NCBI RefSeq assembly: GCF_943193175.1
Contig: NZ_CALPDF010000048.1
Coordinates: 1-33,842, forward strand
Reading direction: 5' to 3'
DNA: 33,842 nt
Source of the DNA: Neobacillus muris
GTDB lineage: Bacteria > Bacillota > Bacilli > Bacillales > Cytobacillaceae
Below the pieces are notes generated by a model that did not search any database, was not told the origin of the DNA, and saw only the letters and a list, made by a program, of their open reading frames with translations. Of the stretch, positions 15,186 to 24,820 are shown one piece after another. Both the position numbers and the translations under genes were made by a program. The stretch's first letter is position 1. Every line of letters starts with the position of its first letter.

Positions 15186-16946
15186 ATGAATTTTCAAAAA
15201 TACGAGCTTCGAAAGATTTCACCGGAACAAGATGAGTATGAGTTGATCTTGCATCTTCATGATTCTTTAACCGAGTTTGGAGCAGAATTGGGCAGTAAGC
15301 CGGATCCCAAAAATGACCTAATGTCCATGGCTAGACAGGTTATGAGAGAGCGTTATCCTGCAGTTAAAATTACGATTGTCAAAGTATTGATAGGCGGCAT
15401 GACAATTGCATCCTTTCCTCTTATGGGAGGGATGGCAGCCGCTGCAGCTTCACCAGATGCATCAGGCTCAACAGGAACCGGTGCTGTTTCAGACGGGACT
15501 TCAGCAAATTCGATTTATTACCAGGTCGCCTCCGGGGACACTCTTTATGTACTTTCCAAAAAGTTTAATACAACGATTGATAACATTAAACGGGCAAATG
15601 GGTTAACGACCGATGTATTACAAATCAATCAGCGTCTGATTATCCCGAAAGCCTTTCACACAATAAGTCAGGGTGATTATTTAAGTGTTCTTGCCAAAAA
15701 TTATGGAACAACCGCAGCTGCCATTAAGGAAGCAAATGGGTTAGCAAGTGACGCTGTCTTTTTAGGGCAGACGCTCATTATTCCTGCCGTCATCGGTTCA
15801 CAGAGTCCTGCAGCCGTTACTCCCTCTCCTGCAGCTCCTGCTCCAGCCTCTTCCTACACAGTTGCTGCAGGCGACAGTCTTTCCGTTATCGCCAAACGGT
15901 TTGGTGTTACGGTGGAAGCCTTAAAAAGTGCCAATCAATTAACTTCGGACCTCTTACGAGTAGGACAAGTACTGGCGATTCCGGCAAGCGGTTCAACAGG
16001 GGCCGGTACCGTCCAGCAGCCTGCTCAAACCACCTCTTACACAGTGGCTTCTGGAGACAGCCTTTCTGTAATCGCCAAACGCTTCGGCACCAGTGTAGAA
16101 GCGTTAAAGAGTGCCAATCAACTATCCTCGGACTTCTTACGGGTTGGGCAAGTACTGGCGATTCCGGCAGGCGGCACAACAGGGACAGGGACTGTTCAGC
16201 AGCCCGCTCAGACCGTCTCTGCTTCTTACACCGTTGCTTCCGGGGACAGCTTATCCGCCATCGCCAAACGGTTTGGCATCACTGTCGATGCCTTGAAAAC
16301 TGCCAATCAGCTCACATCGGATACGATTCGAGTGGGCCAAGTTCTTACGATTCCAAACGGACAAACAAATACAGCGGCGCCTCAGCCTGCAGCTGATGCA
16401 AATGTGGAAAAAGTCCAAAGGAACCTGCAAACACTTGGGTATTATGCAGTACCTGCGATTACCGGAAGCTACGATGACCCAACCAAACAGGCAATCAGGA
16501 ACTTTCAATCAGATTATCAATTACCTGTCACCGGATCCATAAATGAAGCAACTGCTACTGCCATTGAGCACGCCATCACTAAAAAGGCATTAGTGCAGGA
16601 TACCACCAAATTTCTGGGAGTTCCCTACGTATGGGGAGGAACGACCCCATCCGGGTTTGATTGCTCAGGCTTCGTATACTACATGTTTAACAAGCATGGT
16701 GTGAACATGGCACGGAATACATCACAGGGCCTGTATACAACAGGAACCACTATTTCACAGTCACAATTGCAGCCTGGTGATTTGGTCTTTTTTGCAGTCA
16801 ATTCTACAGGGACGATATCCCATGTTGGCTTTTATCTCGGAAATAACCAGTTTGTTTCTGCGACCAATTCGAAAGGAATTGCGGTATACCCATTGAATTC
16901 TGGCTATTGGGCCTCCTATTACGTTGGAGCCAAGCGGGTTTATTGA
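15186..16946 (+). CDS. LysM x5 / peptidoglycan-binding / NlpC-P60 hydrolase
   Basis: 586-residue cell-wall hydrolase. Residues 1-62 form a charged, probably folded domain. A hydrophobic segment (about 63-88) ends in an Ala-rich stretch, so the N-terminus is either a very long signal peptide or a membrane anchor. Five LysM repeats follow (about 111-156, 157-201, 222-266, 281-325, 343-387), each with a GD.L..(I/L)AK pattern. Next come a PG_binding_1 domain (about 405-463) and an NlpC/P60 domain (about 470-586) with catalytic Cys in FDCSGFVYY and His in SHVGFYLG. Such enzymes usually cut the gamma-D-Glu to diamino-acid bond in stem peptides. LysM linkers are Pro/Ala/Ser/Thr-rich. LysM repeats 3-5 are nearly alike, indicating recent duplication. 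Confidence 0.92.
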   Translation: MNFQKYELRKISPEQDEYELILHLHDSLTEFGAELGSKPDPKNDLMSMARQVMRERYPAVKITIVKVLIGGMTIASFPLMGGMAAAAASPDASGSTGTGAVSDGTSANSIYYQVASGDTLYVLSKKFNTTIDNIKRANGLTTDVLQINQRLIIPKAFHTISQGDYLSVLAKNYGTTAAAIKEANGLASDAVFLGQTLIIPAVIGSQSPAAVTPSPAAPAPASSYTVAAGDSLSVIAKRFGVTVEALKSANQLTSDLLRVGQVLAIPASGSTGAGTVQQPAQTTSYTVASGDSLSVIAKRFGTSVEALKSANQLSSDFLRVGQVLAIPAGGTTGTGTVQQPAQTVSASYTVASGDSLSAIAKRFGITVDALKTANQLTSDTIRVGQVLTIPNGQTNTAAPQPAADANVEKVQRNLQTLGYYAVPAITGSYDDPTKQAIRNFQSDYQLPVTGSINEATATAIEHAITKKALVQDTTKFLGVPYVWGGTTPSGFDCSGFVYYMFNKHGVNMARNTSQGLYTTGTTISQSQLQPGDLVFFAVNSTGTISHVGFYLGNNQFVSATNSKGIAVYPLNSGYWASYYVGAKRVY

Positions 16947-16950
16947 TTGA

Positions 16951-16996
16951 AAAAAAGTGCCTTTTCCTTCTTTGCGAAAGGAAAAGGCACTTTTTT
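16951..16996. terminator. Bidirectional intrinsic terminator
   Basis: Perfect 19-bp stem: bases 16951-16969 pair with 16978-16996 around an 8-nt loop. It has A6 on the left and T6 on the right and sits between the stops of two convergent LysM genes, so it serves both. Confidence 0.95.
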
Positions 16997-17024
16997 GTTA
17001 GCCTCCGCAGTATATCTAGAAAGT

Positions 17025-20000
17025 TTATCCGGCAGGAATGGTTAATACCTGGCCCACATAGATCGTATCCGATGTTAATTTATTGGCCGTTTTAATGGCG
17101 GTAACCGTGGTATTATAGCGCTGGGCAATAACGGATAAAGAATCACCTGACACGACTGTATAGGTCCGTATCGTTTGGGTCCCTGCTGTCCCAGTCTGCG
17201 GAATCGTTAATTTCTGTCCCACATATATGGCATCTGTTGTTAGTCCGTTTGCCGTCTTGATCGCTGTAACCGTGGTATTGTAGCGCTGGGCAATAACAGA
17301 TAAAGAATCTCCCGATACCACCGTGTAAGTGACCGTTTCGGCCGGTTGAACCGGAGCAGTCTCAACTGGTGCTGGAGTTGGGGTCACAACTGGCTCTATC
17401 ACAGCCGGAGCAGGAATTTTTAACAGCTGACCGATGTAAAGAGCATCTGAAGTTAATTGATTAAGCTCTTTTATTGCGCTGACCGTCGTGTTATTCCGAG
17501 TGGCAATCGCCCATAAGCTATCCCCTGAGACTACCTTATAAGTGGTATAGGATGGGGCAGGCTGACTGCTGACCGGAGCAGTCACTGGCGCGGTGATTGG
17601 GACTGTTGTTGGCAGCAGTTCCGCATAACTATTCCACACATTGCTTTCCTGGCCAATACTCCAGTTGCCGACTCCCCGGATATGATACTTACTAACAAGA
17701 GCAAGCTTTTGCCTGATCGATTCCTCATTTTCATACCAAATCGTGTAGGTGCCTGGGGCAAGGACTGTTCCGCCAACAACCGTTTTCGGGTCCCCTGCCT
17801 TGATGGTAATCACTGCTTTTGGCGTTTTGCTTACCTCATCAAAAACGACCTGACCGTTATATTTAGCAATTAAATCCTCCACTTGCCAGTTGGAGATCCC
17901 ATAGCCTCCGTAGGAAGCCCCTTCGATCCAATACCGGCCGTATTGAGCAATCCCCAGTACGATTTTTTCTGTAGGCACTTGCTGGTTGATGGCATATTGA
18001 ATGGATTTCTCTACCCATGGCAGACTGGCCACCGCACCTGCTTCTCCACCAGGATAGCTTTCATCGTAAGCCATGATCATTAAGTAATCTGCATATTTTG
18101 CCAAGGCGGTATAATCATATGATCCATGCCACCCGGTCGTCCAGCCATTAGGGTTGGCGGCAACAGCAACGGATACTTCCTTGGTGGAAGGAATCTTTTC
18201 CCGCAGTAATCGGACGAATTCCGTGTAATTGGCCCGGTCTGCTTCTGTTACATTTTCAATATCTACATTCACGCCATCTAAATTATATTTTTGAATGGCG
18301 TCGGCGATCTGCTGGGCCGCTAGTTCTTTATTGGCCAGCATCGCCCGGCCTAGTGCACGGTCCCAATGGTTGCTTAAGAAAGGAACCACTCGGACGCCGC
18401 GCAAATGCATCGCACTGATAAAACTAGGATCGAGGCTATAGGTTAGTTTTAAGGTTCCATCTGAATTAATGTCAAAGTAGCTTGGGGATACCGTATTCAC
18501 CGAATTAGCCGTTGCGTTCACCATATTCACGTATTCACTGGTATTGCCAAAATACATATAACCCAGATTGACGACTTCACTGGCGGTCACTGGCAGCCGC
18601 AGGATTTGATTCGGCTGAATAATATCGGATGTTAATTGATTCAGTGCCTTTATAGCCTCCACCGTTGTATTGTAGCGTTTGGCAATCGCATAGAGTGTTT
18701 CGCCGCTGCTGACGGTATGGCTGTAAAGTTGGATTTGGGCTGTTTCACTGGTATTTCCGGCAGCATCTGTTTGTACGACCGAGACAGTACTGACTCCCGT
18801 TAGATCCTTCCCGGTCAAATTAAGCTTTAGTGAATAAAAACCTTTCTCGTCCGCTTTTACCGAAGCAGATTGAATTGTGCTGCCATCAGGCTTGGTCAAT
18901 GTTGCCTTCACGACAGCAAAAGGCTCCGCCGTACCCATAAGCATAAAGAGGGACTGTTGGTTTTCAATCGTGAATCCATTTTTTGAAACGACCGGACTTT
19001 CTGCAGCTGTATCTTTCTGGATTGTGGATCCATAAACGATTCCGGAGTTCCCTGCTGTGTCCGTCTGCGAGATTTCCACCTTAATTTGCCCGTCCTTTAA
19101 ACCAGAAGCATTGAGATTGGTTTGAAAGGAACCATTGACAACGGCTGCTGTTTTGGTGATCGAAGTGGTGCCATCGCTAAGGATGATCTTAACCTGAGAG
19201 CCATTTTCTTCACTTTGTCCGGATATTAAATAATTGGATTGGTTTTGGCTATTAACATATGGTCCGAGCGTTACAATCGCATTAAGCGGCGCAGCGGTAT
19301 CTTTTACGATGGTGATAGGATCAAGCTGATTCACATTTCCTGCCTCATCTTCAGCCACGATGGAAGCTGTCACCGTTCCGTCTTTGAAACTGGTCGTATC
19401 AACTGGGAGACTAAAGCTTCCATTGGAATCTGTCTCAATCGACTTTGTAAAGCTGGTGACACCGTCTGAAAACGTTACATTTAGTAAAATTTGCGGTTCG
19501 GACTTGCCGCTGAACAGATATTGTGCCGCGTTTCCGCTAAATATAGCTGGCAAAGGACCGGTTTCGATTTTTGAAGGACCAACGGTATCCTTTACAAGCG
19601 TTTTTACCGTGGAGGCACTAACATTTTCTGCCTCGTCCGTTTGCGACACTTCAAAACGGATATCGCCATCGTTTAGTCCGGAAATATCCACCGGTATAGC
19701 AAACTCACCATTTTCTGCTGCCTGTCCGGTCATCTCGATGATATGGCCGTTGCCATCAGATATTTTGATATTGACCTTTGTACGAGGTTCTCCCTTCCCA
19801 GATAACAAAAATGTACTTTGGTTTGCTTGATTAATGACATTGCTATTATTAAAAATCGGCGCAAGTGGTGCCGTCGTATCCTTGATCACTTCAGCTGAAC
19901 CGGCTTGGCTTTGAATCCCGGATAAGCTCGTTTGTACAGCGGTAATCGTTAAAAGTGCGTCATTCAGACTAGTTATATCGGCATTCACATAAAATTCCCC

Positions 20001-22340
20001 GTTAGCATTGGCTATCGCTGCTGCCTGAACTGCCGGATGAACACCATCTGAAATCATTACATTCACCGCTGCATAAGGGTTGGCCGTTCCAGTTATCGGA
20101 TAATGAGCTGCCGTACTGCTGTTAGGAACCTGAAGGGAATGGATGATCGGCGCTGCCAGGCTTGTCTCTTTTGCAATAGTGGTTTGAACTGCCCCACTGC
20201 TGTTTCCATAGCGGTCAATTGATCGGGATGTAATGGTTAATGTCCCATCATGTAATGAGCTCAAATCAGCCTCGGTGTGAAATTCACCTGTTTCACTTGC
20301 TTCAGCAACGGTCGTTACCACCGGGTGCACCCCATCTGAAATCGTGATTTCCACTTTTGCCCCTGGCTCTGTCAATCCAAACAGCGTATAATTTTTTACA
20401 TTTTCAATCGTCACTGGCTTTGTATTATCAATGACTGGCTGGGGGGCATCGGTATCTTTTACTATTTGTTTTTGGGCGGTGCTTTTGTTTCCAAACGAAT
20501 CAGTAGCTGTGATTGTCAACGTAATGGTCCCATCATTCAGGGAGGAGACGTCCAAATCGGAGGAAAACCCTCCACTTTGGTTACTTTGAACTGCTGCCTC
20601 GACCGCTTGATTGCTTCCATCTACCGCTCGGATGACGATCGATGCAGAAGTTTCGCTTGTGCCTTTGACAGTATATTTTTGTTGATTTGCCGAAAAAATC
20701 ACTGGTAAATCGGATATGGCGGTCTGGGCAATCGTTGTATCCTTAGCGGCAGTCATTCGGGTAGTCGGACTTTCATTGCCAGCGGGATCAACGGCTTTGG
20801 CGGAAATCGTGATACTGCTGCCATCATTCAGTGCTGTTACATTGAAAATAACAGAGAATTCCCCCCGCTCATTTGCGATGGTTTGTTTCGTAATGGCTGC
20901 GTGCACTCCATCAGATAAGGAAATGGTGACCAAAGCACCTGGCTCCGCCTTGCCTGTAATAGAGTAGGACGCTGCGTTTTGCTGGCTGATTTCTTTTGCC
21001 GCCGCAAGCGTAGGAACAGCGGCCGTTATATCTTTTTTAATCACTTGCTGGCTATTGGCACTGCGGTTTCCTGCTGCATCAGCAGCAGAAACGGCAGCGG
21101 TAATCGTTCCATCGAGTAATGTCGAGGCATCCAGTCTTGTTTCAAATTTCCCAGTAGAATCTGCCTTTATTTGAACCGCTACTTGAGCCCCGGCACTATC
21201 CGTCAATCGAACGCTGACAGTGGCATTTGCCTCGGTTAATCCGGTAACGGGATAACTTTTTTGATTAGCAGCAGATATGACGGCTAAAGGGTTAATCGCT
21301 GGTGCAGCAGGCGCCGTTGTATCAACTGGCAAGCTAGCCGCAGTGGACGGTATGGCTAATTTTTGGCCGACATAGATCATATCGGTTGTAAGCTGATTTA
21401 AGGACTTAATATCTGTAACGGTCGTATTGAATCGTTTGGCAATTAATGATAAGGAATCCCCTGAAACGACGGTATAAATAGTTGTTGTCTGATTGGCAGG
21501 GGCGGGCTCTGGTTCTGGAGCCGGCTGGCTGACGACTGGAGTCTGGGTTTGCCCCGTACCTTGCTGCGGCACCTTAAGGACTTGTCCGACAAAAATAACA
21601 TCAGTGGTTAAATTGTTTAATGATTTAATCGTGTCCACCGTTGTGGCAAATTTCTTGGCAATCACAGAGAGTGAATCCCCGGCAACAACCGTGTAGCTCG
21701 CTGCATTCTCGCTTGTCACAGCAGGAGCGCTTGTGTCAGGAACGGTTGTGATAGGAGCCGTGCTTTGTGATGGTTCTCTGGGGATTTTTATTTTTTGTCC
21801 GACAAAGATCATATCAGTGGTGAGACTGTTATAGGAGCGGATGCTCTCCACTGTTACGGCATATTTTTTGGCAATGAGCGACAGACTGTCTCCGGACACG
21901 ACTGTGTATGTATAGTATGGGAGTTTTAGGACTTGCCCGACAAATATCACATCTGAGGTTAACCCATTCACCGTCTTGATGGAAGCAGCGGAGACATTAA
22001 ACTTCTTCGCGATCACCGATAAACTGTCACCTGATTGAACGGTATAAACATCATACTGATCCGCCGGAACCGATTGCGCAGCCGTCGTTTGGGCTGCAGA
22101 TGCTGCTGTAGTGGTCCCTAAGTAGATGGTCATGACTAATAAACTGCCGGCCATTACCTTGACTGTTTTAATTCTGTCTCGAGGAAATTTTTCGGCAATC
22201 AGCTGTTGGATTTGACTTTGTAAATTCTTTCTTTGCTTCGGTGATCTGCCTAGCTCTTCGGAAAACTCCTCCAGCTGGAGGTCGAGGTAAACCACTAACG
22301 TGTCTTGATCGCCGGACAGTTTATACTTCTTGATTTCCAT
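17025..22340 (-). CDS. Giant LysM / Ig-like / GH18 surface protein
   Basis: 1771 residues. The N-terminal domain (1-60) resembles that of the convergent NlpC/P60 protein and is followed by a hydrophobic segment (61-83). Four LysM repeats (about 98-330) precede nine Ig-like repeats of about 90-100 residues (about 345-1200). These share the pattern SITGKAEPG, then SDG, GEF, LNDG, DxAGN and KDTTAP. A fifth LysM (about 1203-1248) leads into a GH18 domain (about 1252-1575) with LDGVNVDIENV; the acid Glu of the DxxDxDxE motif is kept, while the second Asp is Asn, and MAYDE follows. Three LysM repeats end the protein. The GH18 plus LysM arrangement recalls spore cortex-lytic glucosaminidases such as YaaH/SleL, so a peptidoglycan substrate is likelier than chitin. 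The ATG follows GAGGTGA. Confidence 0.9.
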   Translation of the reverse strand: MEIKKYKLSGDQDTLVVYLDLQLEEFSEELGRSPKQRKNLQSQIQQLIAEKFPRDRIKTVKVMAGSLLVMTIYLGTTTAASAAQTTAAQSVPADQYDVYTVQSGDSLSVIAKKFNVSAASIKTVNGLTSDVIFVGQVLKLPYYTYTVVSGDSLSLIAKKYAVTVESIRSYNSLTTDMIFVGQKIKIPREPSQSTAPITTVPDTSAPAVTSENAASYTVVAGDSLSVIAKKFATTVDTIKSLNNLTTDVIFVGQVLKVPQQGTGQTQTPVVSQPAPEPEPAPANQTTTIYTVVSGDSLSLIAKRFNTTVTDIKSLNQLTTDMIYVGQKLAIPSTAASLPVDTTAPAAPAINPLAVISAANQKSYPVTGLTEANATVSVRLTDSAGAQVAVQIKADSTGKFETRLDASTLLDGTITAAVSAADAAGNRSANSQQVIKKDITAAVPTLAAAKEISQQNAASYSITGKAEPGALVTISLSDGVHAAITKQTIANERGEFSVIFNVTALNDGSSITISAKAVDPAGNESPTTRMTAAKDTTIAQTAISDLPVIFSANQQKYTVKGTSETSASIVIRAVDGSNQAVEAAVQSNQSGGFSSDLDVSSLNDGTITLTITATDSFGNKSTAQKQIVKDTDAPQPVIDNTKPVTIENVKNYTLFGLTEPGAKVEITISDGVHPVVTTVAEASETGEFHTEADLSSLHDGTLTITSRSIDRYGNSSGAVQTTIAKETSLAAPIIHSLQVPNSSTAAHYPITGTANPYAAVNVMISDGVHPAVQAAAIANANGEFYVNADITSLNDALLTITAVQTSLSGIQSQAGSAEVIKDTTAPLAPIFNNSNVINQANQSTFLLSGKGEPRTKVNIKISDGNGHIIEMTGQAAENGEFAIPVDISGLNDGDIRFEVSQTDEAENVSASTVKTLVKDTVGPSKIETGPLPAIFSGNAAQYLFSGKSEPQILLNVTFSDGVTSFTKSIETDSNGSFSLPVDTTSFKDGTVTASIVAEDEAGNVNQLDPITIVKDTAAPLNAIVTLGPYVNSQNQSNYLISGQSEENGSQVKIILSDGTTSITKTAAVVNGSFQTNLNASGLKDGQIKVEISQTDTAGNSGIVYGSTIQKDTAAESPVVSKNGFTIENQQSLFMLMGTAEPFAVVKATLTKPDGSTIQSASVKADEKGFYSLKLNLTGKDLTGVSTVSVVQTDAAGNTSETAQIQLYSHTVSSGETLYAIAKRYNTTVEAIKALNQLTSDIIQPNQILRLPVTASEVVNLGYMYFGNTSEYVNMVNATANSVNTVSPSYFDINSDGTLKLTYSLDPSFISAMHLRGVRVVPFLSNHWDRALGRAMLANKELAAQQIADAIQKYNLDGVNVDIENVTEADRANYTEFVRLLREKIPSTKEVSVAVAANPNGWTTGWHGSYDYTALAKYADYLMIMAYDESYPGGEAGAVASLPWVEKSIQYAINQQVPTEKIVLGIAQYGRYWIEGASYGGYGISNWQVEDLIAKYNGQVVFDEVSKTPKAVITIKAGDPKTVVGGTVLAPGTYTIWYENEESIRQKLALVSKYHIRGVGNWSIGQESNVWNSYAELLPTTVPITAPVTAPVSSQPAPSYTTYKVVSGDSLWAIATRNNTTVSAIKELNQLTSDALYIGQLLKIPAPAVIEPVVTPTPAPVETAPVQPAETVTYTVVSGDSLSVIAQRYNTTVTAIKTANGLTTDAIYVGQKLTIPQTGTAGTQTIRTYTVVSGDSLSVIAQRYNTTVTAIKTANKLTSDTIYVGQVLTIPAG

Positions 22341-22404
22341 TCACTTTCACCTCAAATCGTAGCTGTCTTCCAAATATTATCTGCCAATCCTTTTCATTCA
22401 TGCA

Positions 22405-22462
22405 AAATAAAAGGGCCGTCCCAAAAGTCAGTCACTTTGACTCTTGGTCAGCCCTATTGTTT
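22405..22462 (-). terminator. Terminator of flavin reductase gene
   Basis: On the minus strand AGGGC pairs with GCCCT around an inner CCAAGAGTCA...TGACTTTTGG-type stem, followed by TTTTATTTT. It lies about 50 nt beyond the reductase stop. The GGGAC-GGCCC arrangement is a common form of intergenic repeat terminator. Confidence 0.7.
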
Positions 22463-22511
22463 TAGTATTTTGAACCGCTTGATTGGAAATTATTTTGCAT
22501 GCTTGTGATTT

Positions 22512-24497
22512 TTAATTAATGGCCGCCAATGGTTTGCCTGCTTTTTTGGTAACGATGGATTCCAGAACAAATGCTTTTTCAAATCCATCTTTAATGGCAT
22601 GGGTAATCGAACCTGGAACGATGGCATCCCCGATGACAAAGACGTTTTCAAAATGGTGCCGATACATCTCTTCTAATGGATTGTAGGATTCGGTTCCCAT
22701 CGAGAAAACAACATGGTCGATTTCCAGGTCAATCTGATTGCCTGCTGCTTCTTTTTCAAGCACGACCGCATGAGGGAGGATTTTCACCACATTATGACCT
22801 TCGATCACCTCTACATTTAGATTTTTTAATCGATTTAACAGCATCATTCGTGTAGGAGCCGATACTTTTTCGCCGGTAGCTGTTGGGATATCAATCAAGA
22901 TGACATGGTTCCCTTTTTCAGCCAGCTGGCGCGTCACACTATAGCAAACCATCCCGCTTCCAATCACTGCTATTTTTTTGCTTTGGAATGGGAGTCGTTC
23001 TAATAGTACATCTTCATAATCACAGACATTTGCCAAGTTGGTTCCTTCTAGTTCCGGGATAATCGGTTTTGCGCCGGTAGCCAGCAATACCGCATATGGA
23101 TTCAAGGCTTTGATTTTTTCCACGGTGGCCTCGGTATGGAGTCGGACATCGACGTTTAATCGGTTCATTTCATTGCGGTGATAGTCCATGATCCAGTTCA
23201 TTTTCTGTTTGGCTACGGGTGTATGGACAAGGTCTAATTGTCCGCCTAACTTATCGTCCTTCTCAAAGATGGTGACATCATAGCCTTTTAAGGAAAGCAC
23301 TCTTGCCGCTTCCATTCCCGCAGGCCCGCCGCCGACAATCGCAGCCGTCCGCTTTTCCTCGATTGGTTTGATTTCCTTAAATTCAAGCTCGCGGCCAGCC
23401 CGGATATTAAGGGAGCACTGAACATGAGAGTTTTTGTTGACGGTCTGCATACAATGAAGGCAGCAAATGCATTTCCTGATTTCCTGATCCCGTCCTTCGT
23501 ATGCTTTCTTGGCCCATTCCGGGTCAGCAATGTGGCCTCTGCCTAATGCCACAAAGTCCGCTTTTCCTTCTGCTAGGATGTTTTCGGCAAATTCCGGCTC
23601 GCGAATGACCCCGACAGTAATCACAGGGATATCGACGCACTTTTTGATTTCTTCTGCCAGGTATACACGCCAGCCTTGTTCGTACATCATGGTTTCAATA
23701 ATTTTATCCGCAGAATTATAGGTTCCGCAGCTGGCATTGATGCCGTCTACTCCGATTTTTTCTAAAGAGCGGCTGATTTCCTTGCTTACTTCCACGTCCA
23801 ATCCGCCCTGATCAAAATCATCGACATTTAGGCGCACCGTCACAGGGTAATCATCGCCGCATTTTTCTTTTATCCCTAATACTATTTCCTTTAAAAATCT
23901 CAGTCTATTTTCAAAGCTGCCCCCATATTCATCAGTCCGCAAATTGGCATTGGGGCTTAAGAATTGATTAATTAGGTACCCGTGCGCGGCATGAACTTCT
24001 ACTCCATCGATCCCGGCCATTTTACATCTGATGGCCGCATGGATAAATTTTTGTATCAATTCTTTGACTTCGGCCGTTGTTAATTCCCTTGGCTCTTCTC
24101 CGATGGCTGCACTGGCAATAGGGCTTGGAGCAACAATTTGTCTGCCGCCGATCAGATTTGAATTGGATTGTCTTCCGGCATGATGCAGCTGGACAAAAAT
24201 TTTGGCATCGTATTTATGTACAGCATTTGCCAACCGGGCGAAGCCAGAAGTAAACCGGTCTTCATCGAACCTTAGCTGATTCGACATGCCTTTGCCCAAC
24301 GAATAATCAATGCAGGTAAATTCTGTAATAATTAATCCTGTCCCGCCTTTGGCTCTCTCCTCATAATAAGCAATTTGATGATCGGTCACCTCTCCATTAT
24401 GGCCCGCCAAATTGGTAGCCATCGCCGGCATCACCACCCGATTCTTCAAAGTCAAACTGCCTATCCTTCCTTTTTCAAACAAATGACGATAACTCAA
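22512..24497 (-). CDS. NADH:flavin oxidoreductase / 2,4-dienoyl-CoA reductase family
   Basis: About 661 residues, a three-part flavoenzyme. The N-terminal Old Yellow Enzyme TIM barrel (about 1-340) shows RVVMPAMATN, VQLHHAGRQS, GVEVHAAHGYLINQFLSP and NLRTDEYGGS with active-site His and Tyr. A cysteine cluster follows (KCICCLHCMQ ending at VQCSLN) that should bind 4Fe-4S. Then come FAD- and NAD(P)H-binding domains with AAIVGGGPAGMEAARVL and IAVIGSGMV. Relatives reduce dienoyl-CoA, bile-acid enones or other enoates; the substrate is unknown. Two TTG codons compete as start; the second lies about 7 nt after AGGAGG and is preferred. No beta-oxidation genes are adjacent. Confidence 0.9.
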   Translation of the reverse strand: MSYRHLFEKGRIGSLTLKNRVVMPAMATNLAGHNGEVTDHQIAYYEERAKGGTGLIITEFTCIDYSLGKGMSNQLRFDEDRFTSGFARLANAVHKYDAKIFVQLHHAGRQSNSNLIGGRQIVAPSPIASAAIGEEPRELTTAEVKELIQKFIHAAIRCKMAGIDGVEVHAAHGYLINQFLSPNANLRTDEYGGSFENRLRFLKEIVLGIKEKCGDDYPVTVRLNVDDFDQGGLDVEVSKEISRSLEKIGVDGINASCGTYNSADKIIETMMYEQGWRVYLAEEIKKCVDIPVITVGVIREPEFAENILAEGKADFVALGRGHIADPEWAKKAYEGRDQEIRKCICCLHCMQTVNKNSHVQCSLNIRAGRELEFKEIKPIEEKRTAAIVGGGPAGMEAARVLSLKGYDVTIFEKDDKLGGQLDLVHTPVAKQKMNWIMDYHRNEMNRLNVDVRLHTEATVEKIKALNPYAVLLATGAKPIIPELEGTNLANVCDYEDVLLERLPFQSKKIAVIGSGMVCYSVTRQLAEKGNHVILIDIPTATGEKVSAPTRMMLLNRLKNLNVEVIEGHNVVKILPHAVVLEKEAAGNQIDLEIDHVVFSMGTESYNPLEEMYRHHFENVFVIGDAIVPGSITHAIKDGFEKAFVLESIVTKKAGKPLAAIN

Positions 24498-24624
24498 CAA
24501 AATCCCTCCTCTAACATGTGAAATACTTCACAAAAAGAAATAAATAAACCCCTTCCATCATTATAAACCAACGCCCCCGCCAACATTGTGATATATAAGT
24601 GACAATTCCACGCCGAAAAGAAAT

Positions 24625-24715
24625 GGGGCCAGTCCCCCTGCACATTTACGCATTACTTTACCGGGGGACTGGCCCCCATCGCATTAACGCTTTGCTTTAC
24701 CGGGGGACTGGCCCC
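24625..24715. repeat. GGGGCCAGTCCCC palindromic repeat cluster
   Basis: GGGGCCAGTCCCCC (24625-24638) pairs with GGGGGACTGGCCCC (24663-24676), and a second copy of the latter lies at 24702-24715. The unit CTTTACCGGGGGACTGGCCCC repeats after 39 bp with ACGC between copies. It is related to the element at 15009-15060. It does not code for protein and lies between the reductase promoter region and a Pho-type promoter. Confidence 0.75.
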
Positions 24716-24732
24716 TTCTCGCCTCTTCTTCT

Positions 24733-24786
24733 TTCACATTAAATTTACATTTTTTCTATATGGTTTTTACATGTGGGTTTTATAAT
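24733..24786 (+). promoter_or_regulatory. PhoP box and promoter
   Basis: Four TTNACA-like hexamers sit exactly 11 bp apart: TTCACA (24733), TTTACA (24744), TCTATA (24755) and TTTACA (24766). A perfect TATAAT lies at 24781-24786 and there is no -35 box. This is the layout of PhoP-activated promoters in Bacillus, where dimers bind TT(A/C/T)ACA repeats with 11-bp period. It implies induction on phosphate starvation of whatever starts near 24793. Confidence 0.75.
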
Positions 24787-24820
24787 TAGGGTAGAAATAA
24801 TCATTGTTAAGGGAGATGCT

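Noticed and set aside
14984..15187. N-terminal extension of FabF to 15187
   Set aside because: The extra 68 residues match nothing in the family, overlap a palindromic repeat, and a good ribosome binding site precedes the canonical MNRRVVITG start.
19360..19830. 156-codon ORF on the plus strand
   Set aside because: It is an antisense shadow inside the Ig-like repeats of the giant LysM protein.
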